Shown one piece after another: positions 8,934 through 17,556 of a stretch of DNA of 64,000 nucleotides. The stretch is from contig JAFLDB010000012.1 in NCBI GenBank assembly GCA_017302615.1, positions 1-64,000 of the forward strand. The letters run 5' to 3'. This stretch comes from Sphingomonadales bacterium. GTDB lineage: Bacteria; Pseudomonadota; Alphaproteobacteria; Sphingomonadales; Sphingomonadaceae. The notes under the pieces were generated by a model. That model was not told the origin of the DNA. It saw nothing but the letters and a program-made list of their open reading frames with translations, and did no database searches. The translations under genes and the position numbers were made by a program. Within the stretch, counting starts at the first letter, position 1, and each line of letters starts with the position of its first letter.

Positions 8934-9530
8934 TCAGAAGCACTCGCGGGCCAGGAAGGCGCGGCTTTCCGCTCCGATCAGGGCGGCATGGCCATAGTTC
9001 GGGTGGTCGATCACCAGCATGGCATTGCCCTGCCCGCTCTTCCACGCCGCAATCGCCTCGGGCGTGAAATCGAAGTGGAAGAAGTGAACCGCGCTGGCCT
9101 TGTTGTCGCTTTCGCGGGTCCGCTCGGTATCGCCTTCCGGGCGGGCGCGGATCATATGCTCACCCACCTGGATCGCGACGTGGTTCTCCACCCCGCCGAT
9201 CGTGCGCAGGAAGACGTCGCGACGCACCGGATCGCCGATTTCGAACAGCAGGGTGCAGGTCAGTTCGCTGCCCTTGGGGACCATCGGGTCATAGGCGGCC
9301 AGCTCGTCGGCCAGCTGCTCGTCCCCGCCCTTTTCGATGCGGAGCATTTCCTGGACCTGCAGCCACATCGAATCCCAGTTCTCGAACAGGGCCGTGGCGT
9401 GCGGGCCGACCGCGATGCGGGTCAGCGCCTTGCGGGCCAGGGCTTCCTGCTTCTTGTCGGCCCGGATCAGCTCGTACTTGTCGAGCGGCATGATGTCGTC
9501 ACGGGTGATGGTGCGGGTATCGCGGGGCAT
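8934..9530 (-). CDS. DUF3501 family protein
   Basis: Soluble protein of 198 residues. It begins MPRDTRTITRDDIMPLDKYELIR at 9530, two bases after the stop of the Fe-S gene; the longer open frame upstream is the wrong frame of that gene. DUF3501 proteins have no known activity but typically sit beside rubrerythrin and a heterodisulfide-reductase-related Fe-S protein, exactly as here. The C-terminal half carries a His/Asp-rich stretch (SAVHFFHFDF, then MLVIDHPNYGH) that could bind metal, though this is only suggestive. Context points to a role in peroxide or iron handling with its two partners. Confidence 0.88.
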   Translation of the reverse strand: MPRDTRTITRDDIMPLDKYELIRADKKQEALARKALTRIAVGPHATALFENWDSMWLQVQEMLRIEKGGDEQLADELAAYDPMVPKGSELTCTLLFEIGDPVRRDVFLRTIGGVENHVAIQVGEHMIRARPEGDTERTRESDNKASAVHFFHFDFTPEAIAAWKSGQGNAMLVIDHPNYGHAALIGAESRAFLARECF

Positions 9531-9532
9531 GA

Positions 9533-10858
9533 TTAGAGTCCGTATGCTTTGGCCAGAACCTCGATCGGGTGGCCGATGCGCGCCGGGGGCTCGCCCCCGT
9601 TGGCGGCAATCACCTGCTTCAGGTGCGGTCCGGCCAGCGGGCATTCGGATACGATCAGGTCGGGCTGTTCCTTGACAAGATTGCGGGCGGCCGGCTTGCC
9701 GACTTTCACCGCGCGGTCGAAATTCTCCTTGAAGATGCCCCACTTGCCGCCATGGCCCGAGCAACGCTCGGTCAGGGCCGGCTTGGCCTCGGGGATCAGG
9801 CGCAGCATCTCCATTGCCTTCGGGCCCATGTTCTGGGCGCGGGCGTGGCAGGCAAAGTGCACCGCGATCTTCGCTTCCATCGGCTCGATCGGGGCAAGGC
9901 CGGTGTCTTTCGAGAGGGCGACGATATATTCGGCCACGTCGAAGGTATGGCGGCTCAACGTCTTGACCGTCTCGCTTTCCGGTTCGATCAGCGGCCATTC
10001 GAACTTGAGCATCAGCGCGCAGGAGGTGGTCAGGGCAACCACGTCCCAGCCCTGCTCGATCAGCGGCGCGAAATGCGCGGAAATACGGGTGGCAGCGCTG
10101 GCCACGGCGGGCAGATCGCCGTTCTCGAACTTGGGCATGGCGCAGCAGTCGGGATGCTCGATCCGCACCTGAACGCCGTTGTGAGCCAGCACCTTGACCA
10201 TGGCGAGCCCCGGCCCGCCGTCGTTGAACTCGTCATGGCAGCCGGCATAGATCGCCACCTTCTTGCCGAAGGCGGGACCGTCGGGATTGGGCGGCGGGAC
10301 GATGCCCGGGGCCTGCCGGGTCAGCGAAACGTCCATGAATTCGGGCAGATGGGCGCGCCGGTCGATCCCGAGGGTGCTTTCCAGCACCGGACGGGTCATG
10401 CCGTTGTCGCTCTTCGAAGCCCAGTTGGCGAGGCCCGCAACCATCGAGCCGAGGCGGCCGTTGCGGTCCATTTCGGACAGTTGCTGGTCCGCAAACGAGG
10501 TCAGCCCCTTGCGGTGCTCGACCGCGCGGTAACGCAGCATCAGGTGGGGGAAGTCCAGATCGAAGCTGTGCGGCGGTACATAGGGGCACTTCGTCATGAA
10601 GCACATGTCGCACAGCGTGCAGGCATCGACGACCGCCTTGAGCTGCGGGGCGGTCAGATCCTCGACTTCCTCGTTCGGCGCCTCGTCGATCGCATCGAAC
10701 AGGATCGGGAAACTGTCGCACAGGTTGAAGCAGCGGCGGCAGCCGTGGCAGATGTCATAGACGCGGCGCAGCTCGGCCTCGAGCGCGGCTTCGTCGTACC
10801 ATGATTCGTCCTGCCACGGAATCGGGTGGCGGACCGGTGCCTCAAGGCTGCCTTCCAT
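9533..10858 (-). CDS. Heterodisulfide reductase-related Fe-S protein (GlpC/HdrD-like)
   Basis: Predicted electron-transfer protein of 441 residues. Two ferredoxin-type cluster motifs lie near the N-terminus ([11 protein letters not shown], about 36-46, and [12 protein letters not shown], about 78-89), each suited to a [4Fe-4S] cluster. Two cysteine-rich CCG-like regions follow (YAGCHDEF...DCCAMP and HFACHARAQ...ERCSGHGG). This resembles the GlpC/HdrD C-terminal subunits that pass electrons between flavoproteins or quinones. Lying between rubrerythrin and DUF3501, it may supply electrons to rubrerythrin, which here has no rubredoxin domain; that role is inference. It has no predicted membrane helix. 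Confidence 0.9.
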   Translation of the reverse strand: MEGSLEAPVRHPIPWQDESWYDEAALEAELRRVYDICHGCRRCFNLCDSFPILFDAIDEAPNEEVEDLTAPQLKAVVDACTLCDMCFMTKCPYVPPHSFDLDFPHLMLRYRAVEHRKGLTSFADQQLSEMDRNGRLGSMVAGLANWASKSDNGMTRPVLESTLGIDRRAHLPEFMDVSLTRQAPGIVPPPNPDGPAFGKKVAIYAGCHDEFNDGGPGLAMVKVLAHNGVQVRIEHPDCCAMPKFENGDLPAVASAATRISAHFAPLIEQGWDVVALTTSCALMLKFEWPLIEPESETVKTLSRHTFDVAEYIVALSKDTGLAPIEPMEAKIAVHFACHARAQNMGPKAMEMLRLIPEAKPALTERCSGHGGKWGIFKENFDRAVKVGKPAARNLVKEQPDLIVSECPLAGPHLKQVIAANGGEPPARIGHPIEVLAKAYGL

Positions 10859-10894
10859 CGGGCTTTCCCCTGTAAAAAGTCTGAGCAGAAGGGT

Positions 10895-10926
10895 GGGCGG
10901 TCCCGGCAGGATGCACGGGACCGCCC
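10895..10926. other. Perfect 11-bp hairpin inside the rubrerythrin operon
   Basis: GGGCGGTCCCG (10895-10905) and its exact complement (10916-10926) flank a ten-base loop between the rubrerythrin stop and the Fe-S gene start. No T tract follows in the direction of transcription, so it is more likely an mRNA-stabilising or partial-termination hairpin than a full terminator. It would allow more rubrerythrin than downstream protein. Confidence 0.65.
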
Positions 10927-10935
10927 GACTTCAGA

Positions 10936-11361
10936 TCACGCGTCGGCGAGCAGGCCGTCGAGCGTCTTCTGGAACTTGCCTGCGTGGCTCTTTTCAGCCT
11001 TGGCCAGGGTTTCGAACCAGTCGGCGATTTCGTCGAAACCTTCGTCGCGGGCGGTCTTGGCCATGCCCGGGTACATGTCGGTGTACTCGTGGGTTTCGCC
11101 GGCGATCGAGGCCTTCAGGTTGGCAACGGTGTCACCAATCGGTTCGCCGGTGGCCGGATCGCCGCAGGCTTCGAGGTATTCGAGGTGGCCGTGGGCGTGG
11201 CCGGTTTCGCCTTCCGCGGTCGAGCGGAACACGGCGGCAACGTCGTTGTGGCCTTCGATGTCGGCCTTCTGGGCGAAGTACAGGTAACGGCGGTTGGCCT
11301 GGCTTTCACCGGCAAAAGCCGCCTTCAGGTTTTCTTCGGTCTGTGAGCCCTTGAGTTCCAT
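10936..11361 (-). CDS. Rubrerythrin (erythrin-type, no rubredoxin domain)
   Basis: Diiron four-helix ferritin-like protein of 141 residues, predicted to reduce hydrogen peroxide in the cytosol. Metal ligands are visible as Glu19, Glu52 with His55 (ETGH), Glu89, Glu92 and Glu123 with His126 (EKSH). The C-terminal rubredoxin domain of classical rubrerythrin is absent, so an outside electron donor is needed; the downstream Fe-S protein is a natural candidate. Start at 11361 ([12 protein letters not shown]) has a good GGAGAG site; the longer frame is ignored. A Fur-like palindrome lies about 110 bp upstream. Confidence 0.93.
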   Translation of the reverse strand: MELKGSQTEENLKAAFAGESQANRRYLYFAQKADIEGHNDVAAVFRSTAEGETGHAHGHLEYLEACGDPATGEPIGDTVANLKASIAGETHEYTDMYPGMAKTARDEGFDEIADWFETLAKAEKSHAGKFQKTLDGLLADA

Positions 11362-11471
11362 GTTCACTCTCCATGCTAGGGTGGAATTCGACCATGGTTC
11401 TTTGCGCGTTCGCACGCGGCGATGCCATGCGGAAATTCCGCGATTATTGATCGAGGAAAGCGATTAACTTA

Positions 11472-11488
11472 TTGCGAGTAAGTCGCAA
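11472..11488. promoter_or_regulatory. Fur-like palindrome upstream of rubrerythrin
   Basis: TTGCGA-N5-TCGCAA is a perfect inverted repeat with six-base arms and spacer GTAAG. Its shape matches TGCGA...TCGCA operators I associate with alphaproteobacterial Fur proteins. It lies between the permease stop and the rubrerythrin start, in AT-richer DNA that could hold the operon promoter. Iron or peroxide control of the rubrerythrin operon is inferred. Confidence 0.5.
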
Positions 11489-11494
11489 AAACGA

Positions 11495-13291
11495 TCAAAG
11501 CCCGTAGTGCATCACCAGCAGCACCGAAAGCGTCACGATCATGATGCCGACCAGGGGCAGGCCGGTGCGGACATAATCACGGAACGCGTAATTGCCTTCG
11601 GCCATGATCAGCATGTTGGTCTGATAGGCCACCGGGGTGGCATAGCACAGGTTGCAGCCGAACAGCACGGCCAGCACCAGCGGCTCGGGCGGCAGACCCA
11701 ACTGGCGGGCAATGCTGAAAGCGATCGGCGTGCCGACCGTGGCAGCCGTGGCGTTTGACGCGAAATTGGTCAGCACGGTCACAAACAGCATGATCGCAGC
11801 CAGGATCCCCGCCGGCGGCAAGGCGGACAGCAGGATGGCGAGGATCTGCCCCAGCCACTCCGCCGCGCCGCTTTCCAGCACCAGCCGGCCAATCGCGATG
11901 CTGGCGGCCACCAGCACGATGACCTTGGCCGACAAGGCCCGCCCGACCCGGTCGAACCGGACACAGCCGGTCACCAGCATGGCAATCGCCCCGGCCAGGG
12001 CCGAAATCGCGATTGGCAGCAGGCCGACAGAGGCCAGCCCCACTGCCCCGCCCATGATCCCCAGCGCGAGCAGCGCCTTGGCCCGGCGCGGCACTTCGGT
12101 CATGCCGTCAAGGATCAGCAGGGCATCGGCCTGGGCAAATTCACGCAGCCGGTCCAGCGTGCCGATCACCAGCAGCACATCACCTTCGGCCAGCGGGGTG
12201 GCGGCCGGATCGTCGCCGCCATTGCCCCACGGCCGCGGTGCGAAATCGACCCCCAGGACCGCGACCCGGTGGGCATCGGCAATCCCGCTGGTGGGCACGG
12301 TCAACCCGGTCAGCCGGCTGTCGGCGGTCAAGGCCAGTTCGGCGACAACCAGGTCCACGCCCAGTTCCTTGCCCTCCTGCCTGATCCGGTCCAGCAGCCA
12401 TTCGGGCGCAAGCCGTGCGCCGAGCCGCCGGGTAGCCTCTTCCAGCGCCTCATGCGTGCCGCTGACGGTCAGCCGGGCATCGGCCGGCAGTGCATCGATC
12501 GGCGGATTGTGAAAGGCGAACCCGGCGGGCAGCCTGCTTTCGAATTCATCGATCCGCTTGCCGACAAAATCGCTCCCGGCCCCGATGCGCAGGGTCGAGC
12601 GGAACCGCCGCGGCTCTTGGGTGACGGCAACCGAATTGTCCGGCAGCAGCCGCGGCATGATCAGCCACAGGTATGGCAGGGCAACCACCGCTGCCGCCAG
12701 GACCAGCGGGGTGAAATGGAACACCGGCATGGCGGGCATGCCCAGATCGACCGCGATGGACACCACCAGCAGGTTGGTCGACGTGCCGATCGTGGTGGCC
12801 ATTCCGCCGATCAGCACGGCGGCGTTGACCGGGATCAGTGTCTTGGAACTGGCCATGCCGCCGCGCGCGGCCAGTTGCACCAGGATCGGCAGCAGCAGGA
12901 CCAGCACCGGAGTGTCGTTGATCACCATCGACATCAGGAAGGCGAACAGCAGCGTCACCAGCAGGCCAAGCCAGCGGTTCAGGCGCCAGACCTGTTCCAG
13001 CACCCGGACCAGAGGCTCCAGCGCCCCGGTCACCACCAGCCCGCGCCCCATGATCATCAGCGCGCAGATCGTGATCAGCGCCGGGTGGCCAAAACCGGAA
13101 AAGGCCAGGGCCAGACCTTCGCCCGGCTGCTGGCCCGGCAAGGGCAGGAAGTAGAGCCCAAGGGCAATGCCGGTAATAGTGAGGAGCGAGACGATCTCGA
13201 TCGCCATCCGCCCGCGCGCAAACGCCGTGAACATCGCCACTGTCGCGACAATGGCCGCGAAGGCGTGGAGTGTCGGCAAGCCCGGCATCAC
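11495..13291 (-). CDS. SLC13/DASS-type permease with two TrkA-C domains
   Basis: Inner-membrane transporter of 598 residues with about ten to twelve hydrophobic helices in two halves (about 5-205 and 400-598), separated by two regulatory RCK_C/TrkA-C domains (about 215-375). Repeat signatures are MVINDTPVLVLLLPI in the first half with GGMATTIGTSTNLLV, and LTNFASNATAATVGTPIAFS in the second. The family moves anions such as dicarboxylates or sulfate with sodium; the substrate cannot be told from sequence. Start is GTG 13291 or the adjacent ATG 13288. Neighbours give no substrate clue. Confidence 0.88.
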   Translation of the reverse strand: MMPGLPTLHAFAAIVATVAMFTAFARGRMAIEIVSLLTITGIALGLYFLPLPGQQPGEGLALAFSGFGHPALITICALMIMGRGLVVTGALEPLVRVLEQVWRLNRWLGLLVTLLFAFLMSMVINDTPVLVLLLPILVQLAARGGMASSKTLIPVNAAVLIGGMATTIGTSTNLLVVSIAVDLGMPAMPVFHFTPLVLAAAVVALPYLWLIMPRLLPDNSVAVTQEPRRFRSTLRIGAGSDFVGKRIDEFESRLPAGFAFHNPPIDALPADARLTVSGTHEALEEATRRLGARLAPEWLLDRIRQEGKELGVDLVVAELALTADSRLTGLTVPTSGIADAHRVAVLGVDFAPRPWGNGGDDPAATPLAEGDVLLVIGTLDRLREFAQADALLILDGMTEVPRRAKALLALGIMGGAVGLASVGLLPIAISALAGAIAMLVTGCVRFDRVGRALSAKVIVLVAASIAIGRLVLESGAAEWLGQILAILLSALPPAGILAAIMLFVTVLTNFASNATAATVGTPIAFSIARQLGLPPEPLVLAVLFGCNLCYATPVAYQTNMLIMAEGNYAFRDYVRTGLPLVGIMIVTLSVLLVMHYGL

Positions 13292-13337
13292 GGCTGGCCC
13301 TAGCAGGAACGGCCTGCCGGGACCACCCCGGCGCGGT

Positions 13338-14669
13338 TTACCGTTTCGGCATCAGCCGGAAGGCCGAGAGGGTCAGGGCTTCGGAAGCGGTGGCAATCAC
13401 CTTGTCGGCCTCGGGCGCCCAGAACGGGCTGTGCAGCCCGGGCAGGACCTTTCCTTCGCGCTTTGCCGCCTCGATCTCCGCCGCGGGGCGCCCGCCGACC
13501 CAGAAGATCAGGCTGGTGATATTGTCCGGATCGGCCCGGCGGAACTCGCCAAAGTCCTCGCCAGCCATCACCGGACCAACGATCTGCACCCGGTCCGCGC
13601 CGAACAGGGCGGAAAAGTAATCGGCCATCTGGCGCGAGAAATCGGGCGTGTTCCAGGTCGCGCGGGTATAGGGTTCCTGCACGGTCACTTCGGGCATCAG
13701 GTGTTCGGGCAGGCCGGCCGCCTCGGCCTCGGCCCGGGCGATCCGCTTGATCCCGCCAAGCAGCTGCGCGCGCGAATCGTCGCCATAGGAACGGACCGTC
13801 AGCTGCAGATGCGCTTCATCCGAAATGATGTTGTGCTTGGCCCCGGCATGAAAGCTGCCGACCGTCACCACCGCCGGTTCGAACGGGCTCTTTTCCCGGC
13901 TGACCAGCGTTTGCAGGCGCATCACGATCGCGCTGGCAATCACGATCGGATCCTTGGTCAGGTGCGGATAAGCCCCGTGACCGCCCACCCCCTTCACCTT
14001 GATATCGACCGAATCGACATTGGCCAGGGCATAGCCCGGCGCCACCCCGATCACGCCGGAAGGCAGATCGGCGCTGTCATGGAACGACAGCACATGGTCG
14101 GGCTTGGGAAAGCGGGTGTAGAGACCGTCCTTCAGCATCTCCAGCGCGCCCAGACCCAGCTCTTCCGCCGGCTGGCCGATCATCACCAGCGTGCCGGACC
14201 ATTTGTCCTTGTTCGATGCCATCAGCCGCGCGGTCTGGATCCAGGCGGTCATGTGGGTATCGTGGCCGCAGGCGTGCATCACCCCGGTTTCGACCCCGGC
14301 GGTCGAAATGCCCTTGACCTTGCTGGCATAGGGCAGCCCGGTCTGTTCCACCACCGGCAGCGCGTCCATGTCGGCACGGATCATCACCACCGGGCCGGGG
14401 CCGTTCTTCAGCACGGCGACCACGCCGGTCTTGCCGACCCCTTCGGTCACCGTGAAACCGGCCTTGCGCGCGGCATCGGCCATGATCTTCGCGCTGCGGT
14501 GTTCCTGGAACGACAGTTCCGGATTGGCATGGAGATCGCGGTAGATCGTCATCAGGCCCGGCAGATCGGCATTGATCCGGGCGCGGATCGACGGATCGCT
14601 GGCCGAGGCCTGGGGCGTGGCGACAAGCGCGGTCAGCGCGGCGATGCTGGCAAGGAGATGACGCTTCAT
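13338..14669 (-). CDS. Exported M20 family amidohydrolase
   Basis: Zinc peptidase/amidohydrolase of 443 residues, predicted periplasmic because of the signal peptide (MKRHLLASIAALTALVATPQASA). It resembles the N-acyl-amino-acid/hippurate hydrolase group of M20. Metal-binding motifs are ACGHDTHM (His near residue 136), PAEELGLGA and the late AGEDFGEF, with the dimerisation domain between (about 210-330, GVGGHGAYPH). Start was set at 14669; the open frame continues upstream through tRNA-Leu and cannot be coding there. It probably releases amino acids from acylated or peptide-like compounds. Confidence 0.9.
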   Translation of the reverse strand: MKRHLLASIAALTALVATPQASASDPSIRARINADLPGLMTIYRDLHANPELSFQEHRSAKIMADAARKAGFTVTEGVGKTGVVAVLKNGPGPVVMIRADMDALPVVEQTGLPYASKVKGISTAGVETGVMHACGHDTHMTAWIQTARLMASNKDKWSGTLVMIGQPAEELGLGALEMLKDGLYTRFPKPDHVLSFHDSADLPSGVIGVAPGYALANVDSVDIKVKGVGGHGAYPHLTKDPIVIASAIVMRLQTLVSREKSPFEPAVVTVGSFHAGAKHNIISDEAHLQLTVRSYGDDSRAQLLGGIKRIARAEAEAAGLPEHLMPEVTVQEPYTRATWNTPDFSRQMADYFSALFGADRVQIVGPVMAGEDFGEFRRADPDNITSLIFWVGGRPAAEIEAAKREGKVLPGLHSPFWAPEADKVIATASEALTLSAFRLMPKR

Positions 14670-14705
14670 GGACTGCAGCCTAGGCCGCGAAGTCCGGATC
14701 GGCAA

Positions 14706-14789
14706 TGGTGCCCCTGGCCCGACTCGAACGGGCACGCCTTGCGACAAACGATTTTGAGTCGTTCGCGTCTACCATTCCGCCACAGGGGC
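14706..14789 (-). tRNA. tRNA-Leu (CAA)
   Basis: Cloverleaf on the minus strand: acceptor GCCCCTG pairs with CAGGGGC, the anticodon stem AACGA/TCGTT closes loop CTCAAAA giving anticodon CAA, and there is a long variable arm and a GTTCGAGTC T-loop. The 3' CCA is encoded (14706-14708). It reads the UUG codon. Confidence 0.96.
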
Positions 14790-14828
14790 TTAATTCCATG
14801 TGCGTTCCCGACATCCGTCAGGAACTTT

Positions 14829-14912
14829 GCAACACCGGCCCGCTCCCCCGGCCCGACCACCCGTTCATGGTACCCTATGGGTGGTCGGGCCGGGGGAGCG
14901 GGCCGGTGTTGC
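14829..14912. repeat. 34-bp perfect inverted repeat between suhB and tRNA-Leu
   Basis: Arms 14829-14862 and 14879-14912 are exact reverse complements, almost all G and C, around a 16-base loop that contains the palindrome GGTACC. A second small hairpin (CCGCC-GTGA-GGCGG, 14914-14927) abuts it on the suhB side. There is no T tract as expected of an intrinsic terminator in either direction. It could be a very stable 3' hairpin of the efp-suhB transcript, a small RNA, or a repeated palindromic unit of this genome; only one copy lies in this window. Confidence 0.85.
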
Positions 14913-14936
14913 TCCGCCGTGAGGCGGAAAAAAGAC

Positions 14937-15761
14937 CTACCCCGCCTTCAGCGCGCCGACAACCACCTTGTGCAGGCGGGAGTGGAGCGAATCGTTGCCG
15001 GCCAGGACCTGCTTGTCGCAGATCGGCTGGCTGATCCCGCGCCAGTCGGACACGAAACCGCCGGCTTCGCGCACCAGCAGGCAGCCGGCTGCCGTGTCCC
15101 ACGGGGCAAGGCCGCTTTCCCAGAAGCCTTCGTAGCGGCCCGCCGCGACCCAGGCGAGATCGAGCGAGGCTGCGCCGAAGCGGCGGATGCCGGCGACCTG
15201 CGGGGCCAGCGCACCGTAGATCCTGGTCCACTCCGCGCTGTCACCGCGCCCGGCAAAGGGAATGCCGGTGGCGATCAGGCTTTCGTCCAGATGGCGGCGG
15301 CCCGAGACCCGCAGGCGCGCATCGTGCAGCCAGGCCCCGCGGCTCTTTTCAGCCCAGAAGCTTTCGTCGGTGATCGGCTGATAGACCAGCGCCGCGGTCA
15401 CTTCGCCCCAGCCCGATCCATCCAGCTTGGGTTCCTGCACCGCAATCGAGATCGCGAAGTGCGGGATGCCGTGGAGGAAGTTGCTGGTGCCGTCGAGCGG
15501 ATCGACGATGAAGCGCGGCTTGCCCTCGGCCCCGGCAATCTCGCCGCCCTCTTCCATCAGGAAGCCCCAGTCGGGCCGGGCGGCGCGCAGTTCGTCCCAG
15601 ATCGTCCGCTCGGCGCGCTGATCGGCCTTGGAGACGAAATCGGCCGGCCCCTTGCGGCTGACCTGCAGATGCTCGATTTCGCCAAAGTCGCGGCGCAGCC
15701 GGCCACCCGCCTTGCGGGCAGCCTTTTCCATTACGCGGATGATGCCGGAGACGACGGCCAT
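14937..15761 (-). CDS. suhB: Inositol monophosphatase family protein
   Basis: Mg-dependent phosphatase of 274 residues in the SuhB/IMPase family, hydrolysing inositol-1-phosphate or related sugar phosphates; family members can also act in rRNA transcription. Metal ligands are Glu70-Glu71, the DPLDGTSNF motif (Asp87, Asp90) and Asp222 in APWDTAAG. It starts four bases after the efp stop, so the two are co-transcribed, an arrangement common in alphaproteobacteria. The 3' end runs into the strong inverted repeat described above. Confidence 0.93.
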   Translation of the reverse strand: MAVVSGIIRVMEKAARKAGGRLRRDFGEIEHLQVSRKGPADFVSKADQRAERTIWDELRAARPDWGFLMEEGGEIAGAEGKPRFIVDPLDGTSNFLHGIPHFAISIAVQEPKLDGSGWGEVTAALVYQPITDESFWAEKSRGAWLHDARLRVSGRRHLDESLIATGIPFAGRGDSAEWTRIYGALAPQVAGIRRFGAASLDLAWVAAGRYEGFWESGLAPWDTAAGCLLVREAGGFVSDWRGISQPICDKQVLAGNDSLHSRLHKVVVGALKAG

Positions 15762-15765
15762 GGGC

Positions 15766-16332
15766 TCAGTCCGCCTTGCCGACGTAAGTGCGCTCGTAAA
15801 CGTCGACGATGATCCGGGTGCCGCTGGCGATGTGCGGCGGCACCATCACGCGCACGCCGTTGTCGAGCACGGCCGGCTTGTAGCTGGAGCTGGCGGTCTG
15901 GCCCTTCACCACGGCGTCGGCCTCGACGATGGTGGCTTCGACCTGTTCCGGCAGCTGGACCGAGATCGGGCGCTCGTCGTACATTTCGAGCAGCACGGTC
16001 ATGCCGTCCTGCAGGAACGCGTCGGCCCCGCCGAGGAGGTCCTTGGGCAGGTTGATCTGGTCATAGGTTTCGGTGTCCATGAACACCAGGTCGTCGCCCT
16101 CGGCGTAAAGGAACTGGAAGTCCTTGGTATCGAGCCGGACCTTTTCGACCGTGTCGGCGCTGCGGAAGCGGACGTTGGTCTTGCGGCCGTCGATCAGGTT
16201 CTTCATCTCGACCTGCATGAACGCGCCGCCCTTGCCGGGCTGGGTGTGCTGGGTCTTGGCGACCTTCCAGATGCCGCCTTCGTATTCGAGAATGTTGCCG
16301 GGACGGATGTCCACGCCGCTGATCTTGGCCAT
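15766..16332 (-). CDS. efp: Translation elongation factor P
   Basis: Elongation factor P of 188 residues, the usual length; it relieves ribosomes stalled on polyproline stretches. Three beta-barrel domains are expected, and the tip of domain I carries Lys34 in TQPGKGG, the residue modified by lysylation in species with EpmA/EpmB. No modifying enzyme is encoded in this window. Start at 16332 ([13 protein letters not shown]) fits the family; the longer frame is unlikely. First gene of the efp-suhB operon. Confidence 0.97.
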   Translation of the reverse strand: MAKISGVDIRPGNILEYEGGIWKVAKTQHTQPGKGGAFMQVEMKNLIDGRKTNVRFRSADTVEKVRLDTKDFQFLYAEGDDLVFMDTETYDQINLPKDLLGGADAFLQDGMTVLLEMYDERPISVQLPEQVEATIVEADAVVKGQTASSSYKPAVLDNGVRVMVPPHIASGTRIIVDVYERTYVGKAD

Positions 16333-16456
16333 GATGCCTGCCTTCAAGGATGAGAAAGAGCCCGGCACCCACTGCCGGAAGGTGAGCGCCCTTAGCGCGC
16401 GGCGGCGCATCGGGCAAGGTGGCGCGTTGGCTTGCGGGGTGCTAGAGCAGGCCGCG

Positions 16457-16897
16457 ATGCTGAAATATGCCCTTACCGCCGCGCTGCTGGCAGCCTCCGC
16501 CACCGCATTGGCCGTTCCCGGCGGCCCGATCGGCGCGCTGCCGCCGGCCAGCTATGCCTGCGAAATGCCCGGCGATGCGACCGGCGCGGCCGGTTACCGG
16601 GTCGACGCGGAAAACTTCACCGTGATCAATTCCAACGCCTATCGCACCGTCGATGGCCGCGGCACCTATCTGCTGACCGGGGATCTGCTGGCCCTGACCA
16701 GCGGACCCAAGCGCGGGCAGAAGTATCGCAAGATCAGCAACAACTTCCTGCGCAAGCTCGATTCCGCCGGAAACGAAACCCCGCTGCGCTGCGTGCGCCG
16801 GGTGATCAACAACACCGGCAGCGGCCCGGCCTGCACCGCGCCGGACGGGACCGAACTGGCCAGCTGCAAGGGCAAGGACGCGGGCAGCCGGTCCTGA
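16457..16897 (+). CDS. Hypothetical exported protein
   Basis: Protein of 146 residues starting [19 protein letters not shown], a clear signal peptide. The mature part has four cysteines (in YACEMP, LRCVRR, PACTAP and ASCKG), which could form two disulfides in the periplasm. No known family is recognised. It is divergent from efp and its stop lies two bases from the convergent thiE stop, leaving no room for a terminator between them. Signal peptide and spacing make it a real gene; function unknown. Confidence 0.72.
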   Translation: MLKYALTAALLAASATALAVPGGPIGALPPASYACEMPGDATGAAGYRVDAENFTVINSNAYRTVDGRGTYLLTGDLLALTSGPKRGQKYRKISNNFLRKLDSAGNETPLRCVRRVINNTGSGPACTAPDGTELASCKGKDAGSRS

Positions 16898-16899
16898 AA

Positions 16900-17517
16900 T
16901 CAGCCCCCGGCCATGGCCTTGTGAAAGGCTTTCACGGCCGCGGCTTCATCCCCGTTCCAGACCGCGCCCGATACCGCCAGGAAATCGGCCCCCGCCGCCA
17001 CCAGCGGTCCGCAGTTGTCCGGCGTGATCCCGCCGATCGCCACGCAGGGAATTTCCATCAGCGCCTGCCACCATTCCAGCAGATCGGGCGTGGCGACATA
17101 TTCGGTCGCTTTGGTCGTGGTCGGGAAGAAGGCCCCGAACGCGACATAGTCGGCCCCTGCCTCGCCCGCTTCCATCGCCAGGTGGCGGCTATCGTGGCAG
17201 GTCACGCCGATCTGGGCATCGCGGCCCAGCCGCTCGCGCGCTTCGGCCACGGTGCCGTCGCCCTGCCCCAGATGCACGCCATCAGCCTTGATCCGCTTGG
17301 CCAGGCTGATCGAGTCGTTGACGATGAAGGCCACTTCCCGGCTTGCGCAGATCGCCTGCAGCGGCGCGGCAAGGCGCGCGGCATCATGCTCGTCGATCCC
17401 CTTGACGCGGAACTGGAACGCGGCAACCGGCCCGGCATCCAGCGCGCGGGCCAGCCGGTCGGGAAAGTCGCCGCCAACATCGAGCGGCGAAATCAGATAG
17501 AGCTGGCAGTCAGTCAT
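16900..17517 (-). CDS. thiE: Thiamine-phosphate synthase
   Basis: Enzyme of 205 residues that joins hydroxymethylpyrimidine diphosphate and thiazole phosphate to give thiamine phosphate. The TIM-barrel signatures are present: FQFRVKG near residue 35, FIVNDSISLAKRIKADGVHLGQ, GVTCHDSRH, FGAFFPTTTKA for the pyrophosphate site, and AIGGITPDNC near the C-terminus. Start is MTDCQLYLISP at 17517. It sits 39 bp after the aldolase gene as the last member of the tkt-gap-pgk-fda-thiE run; thiamine diphosphate is the transketolase cofactor, which gives the linkage some sense. Confidence 0.93.
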   Translation of the reverse strand: MTDCQLYLISPLDVGGDFPDRLARALDAGPVAAFQFRVKGIDEHDAARLAAPLQAICASREVAFIVNDSISLAKRIKADGVHLGQGDGTVAEARERLGRDAQIGVTCHDSRHLAMEAGEAGADYVAFGAFFPTTTKATEYVATPDLLEWWQALMEIPCVAIGGITPDNCGPLVAAGADFLAVSGAVWNGDEAAAVKAFHKAMAGG

Positions 17518-17556
17518 GCCGCGCCCTCTAGCCCGAGCGCGCGGCAAGACCAAGCA

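Noticed and set aside
9531..9998. N-terminal extension of the DUF3501 gene
   Set aside because: It is a shifted frame inside the Fe-S gene, with Arg/Pro/Gly-rich nonsense composition.
10895..10926. Full terminator ending the rubrerythrin transcript
   Set aside because: No T tract follows the stem on the transcribed strand, and the downstream genes are functionally linked.
14829..14936. suhB RNA family (named from its link to suhB genes)
   Set aside because: The hairpin is downstream of suhB and I see no exposed CU-rich anti-Shine-Dalgarno loops; similarity is only of location.
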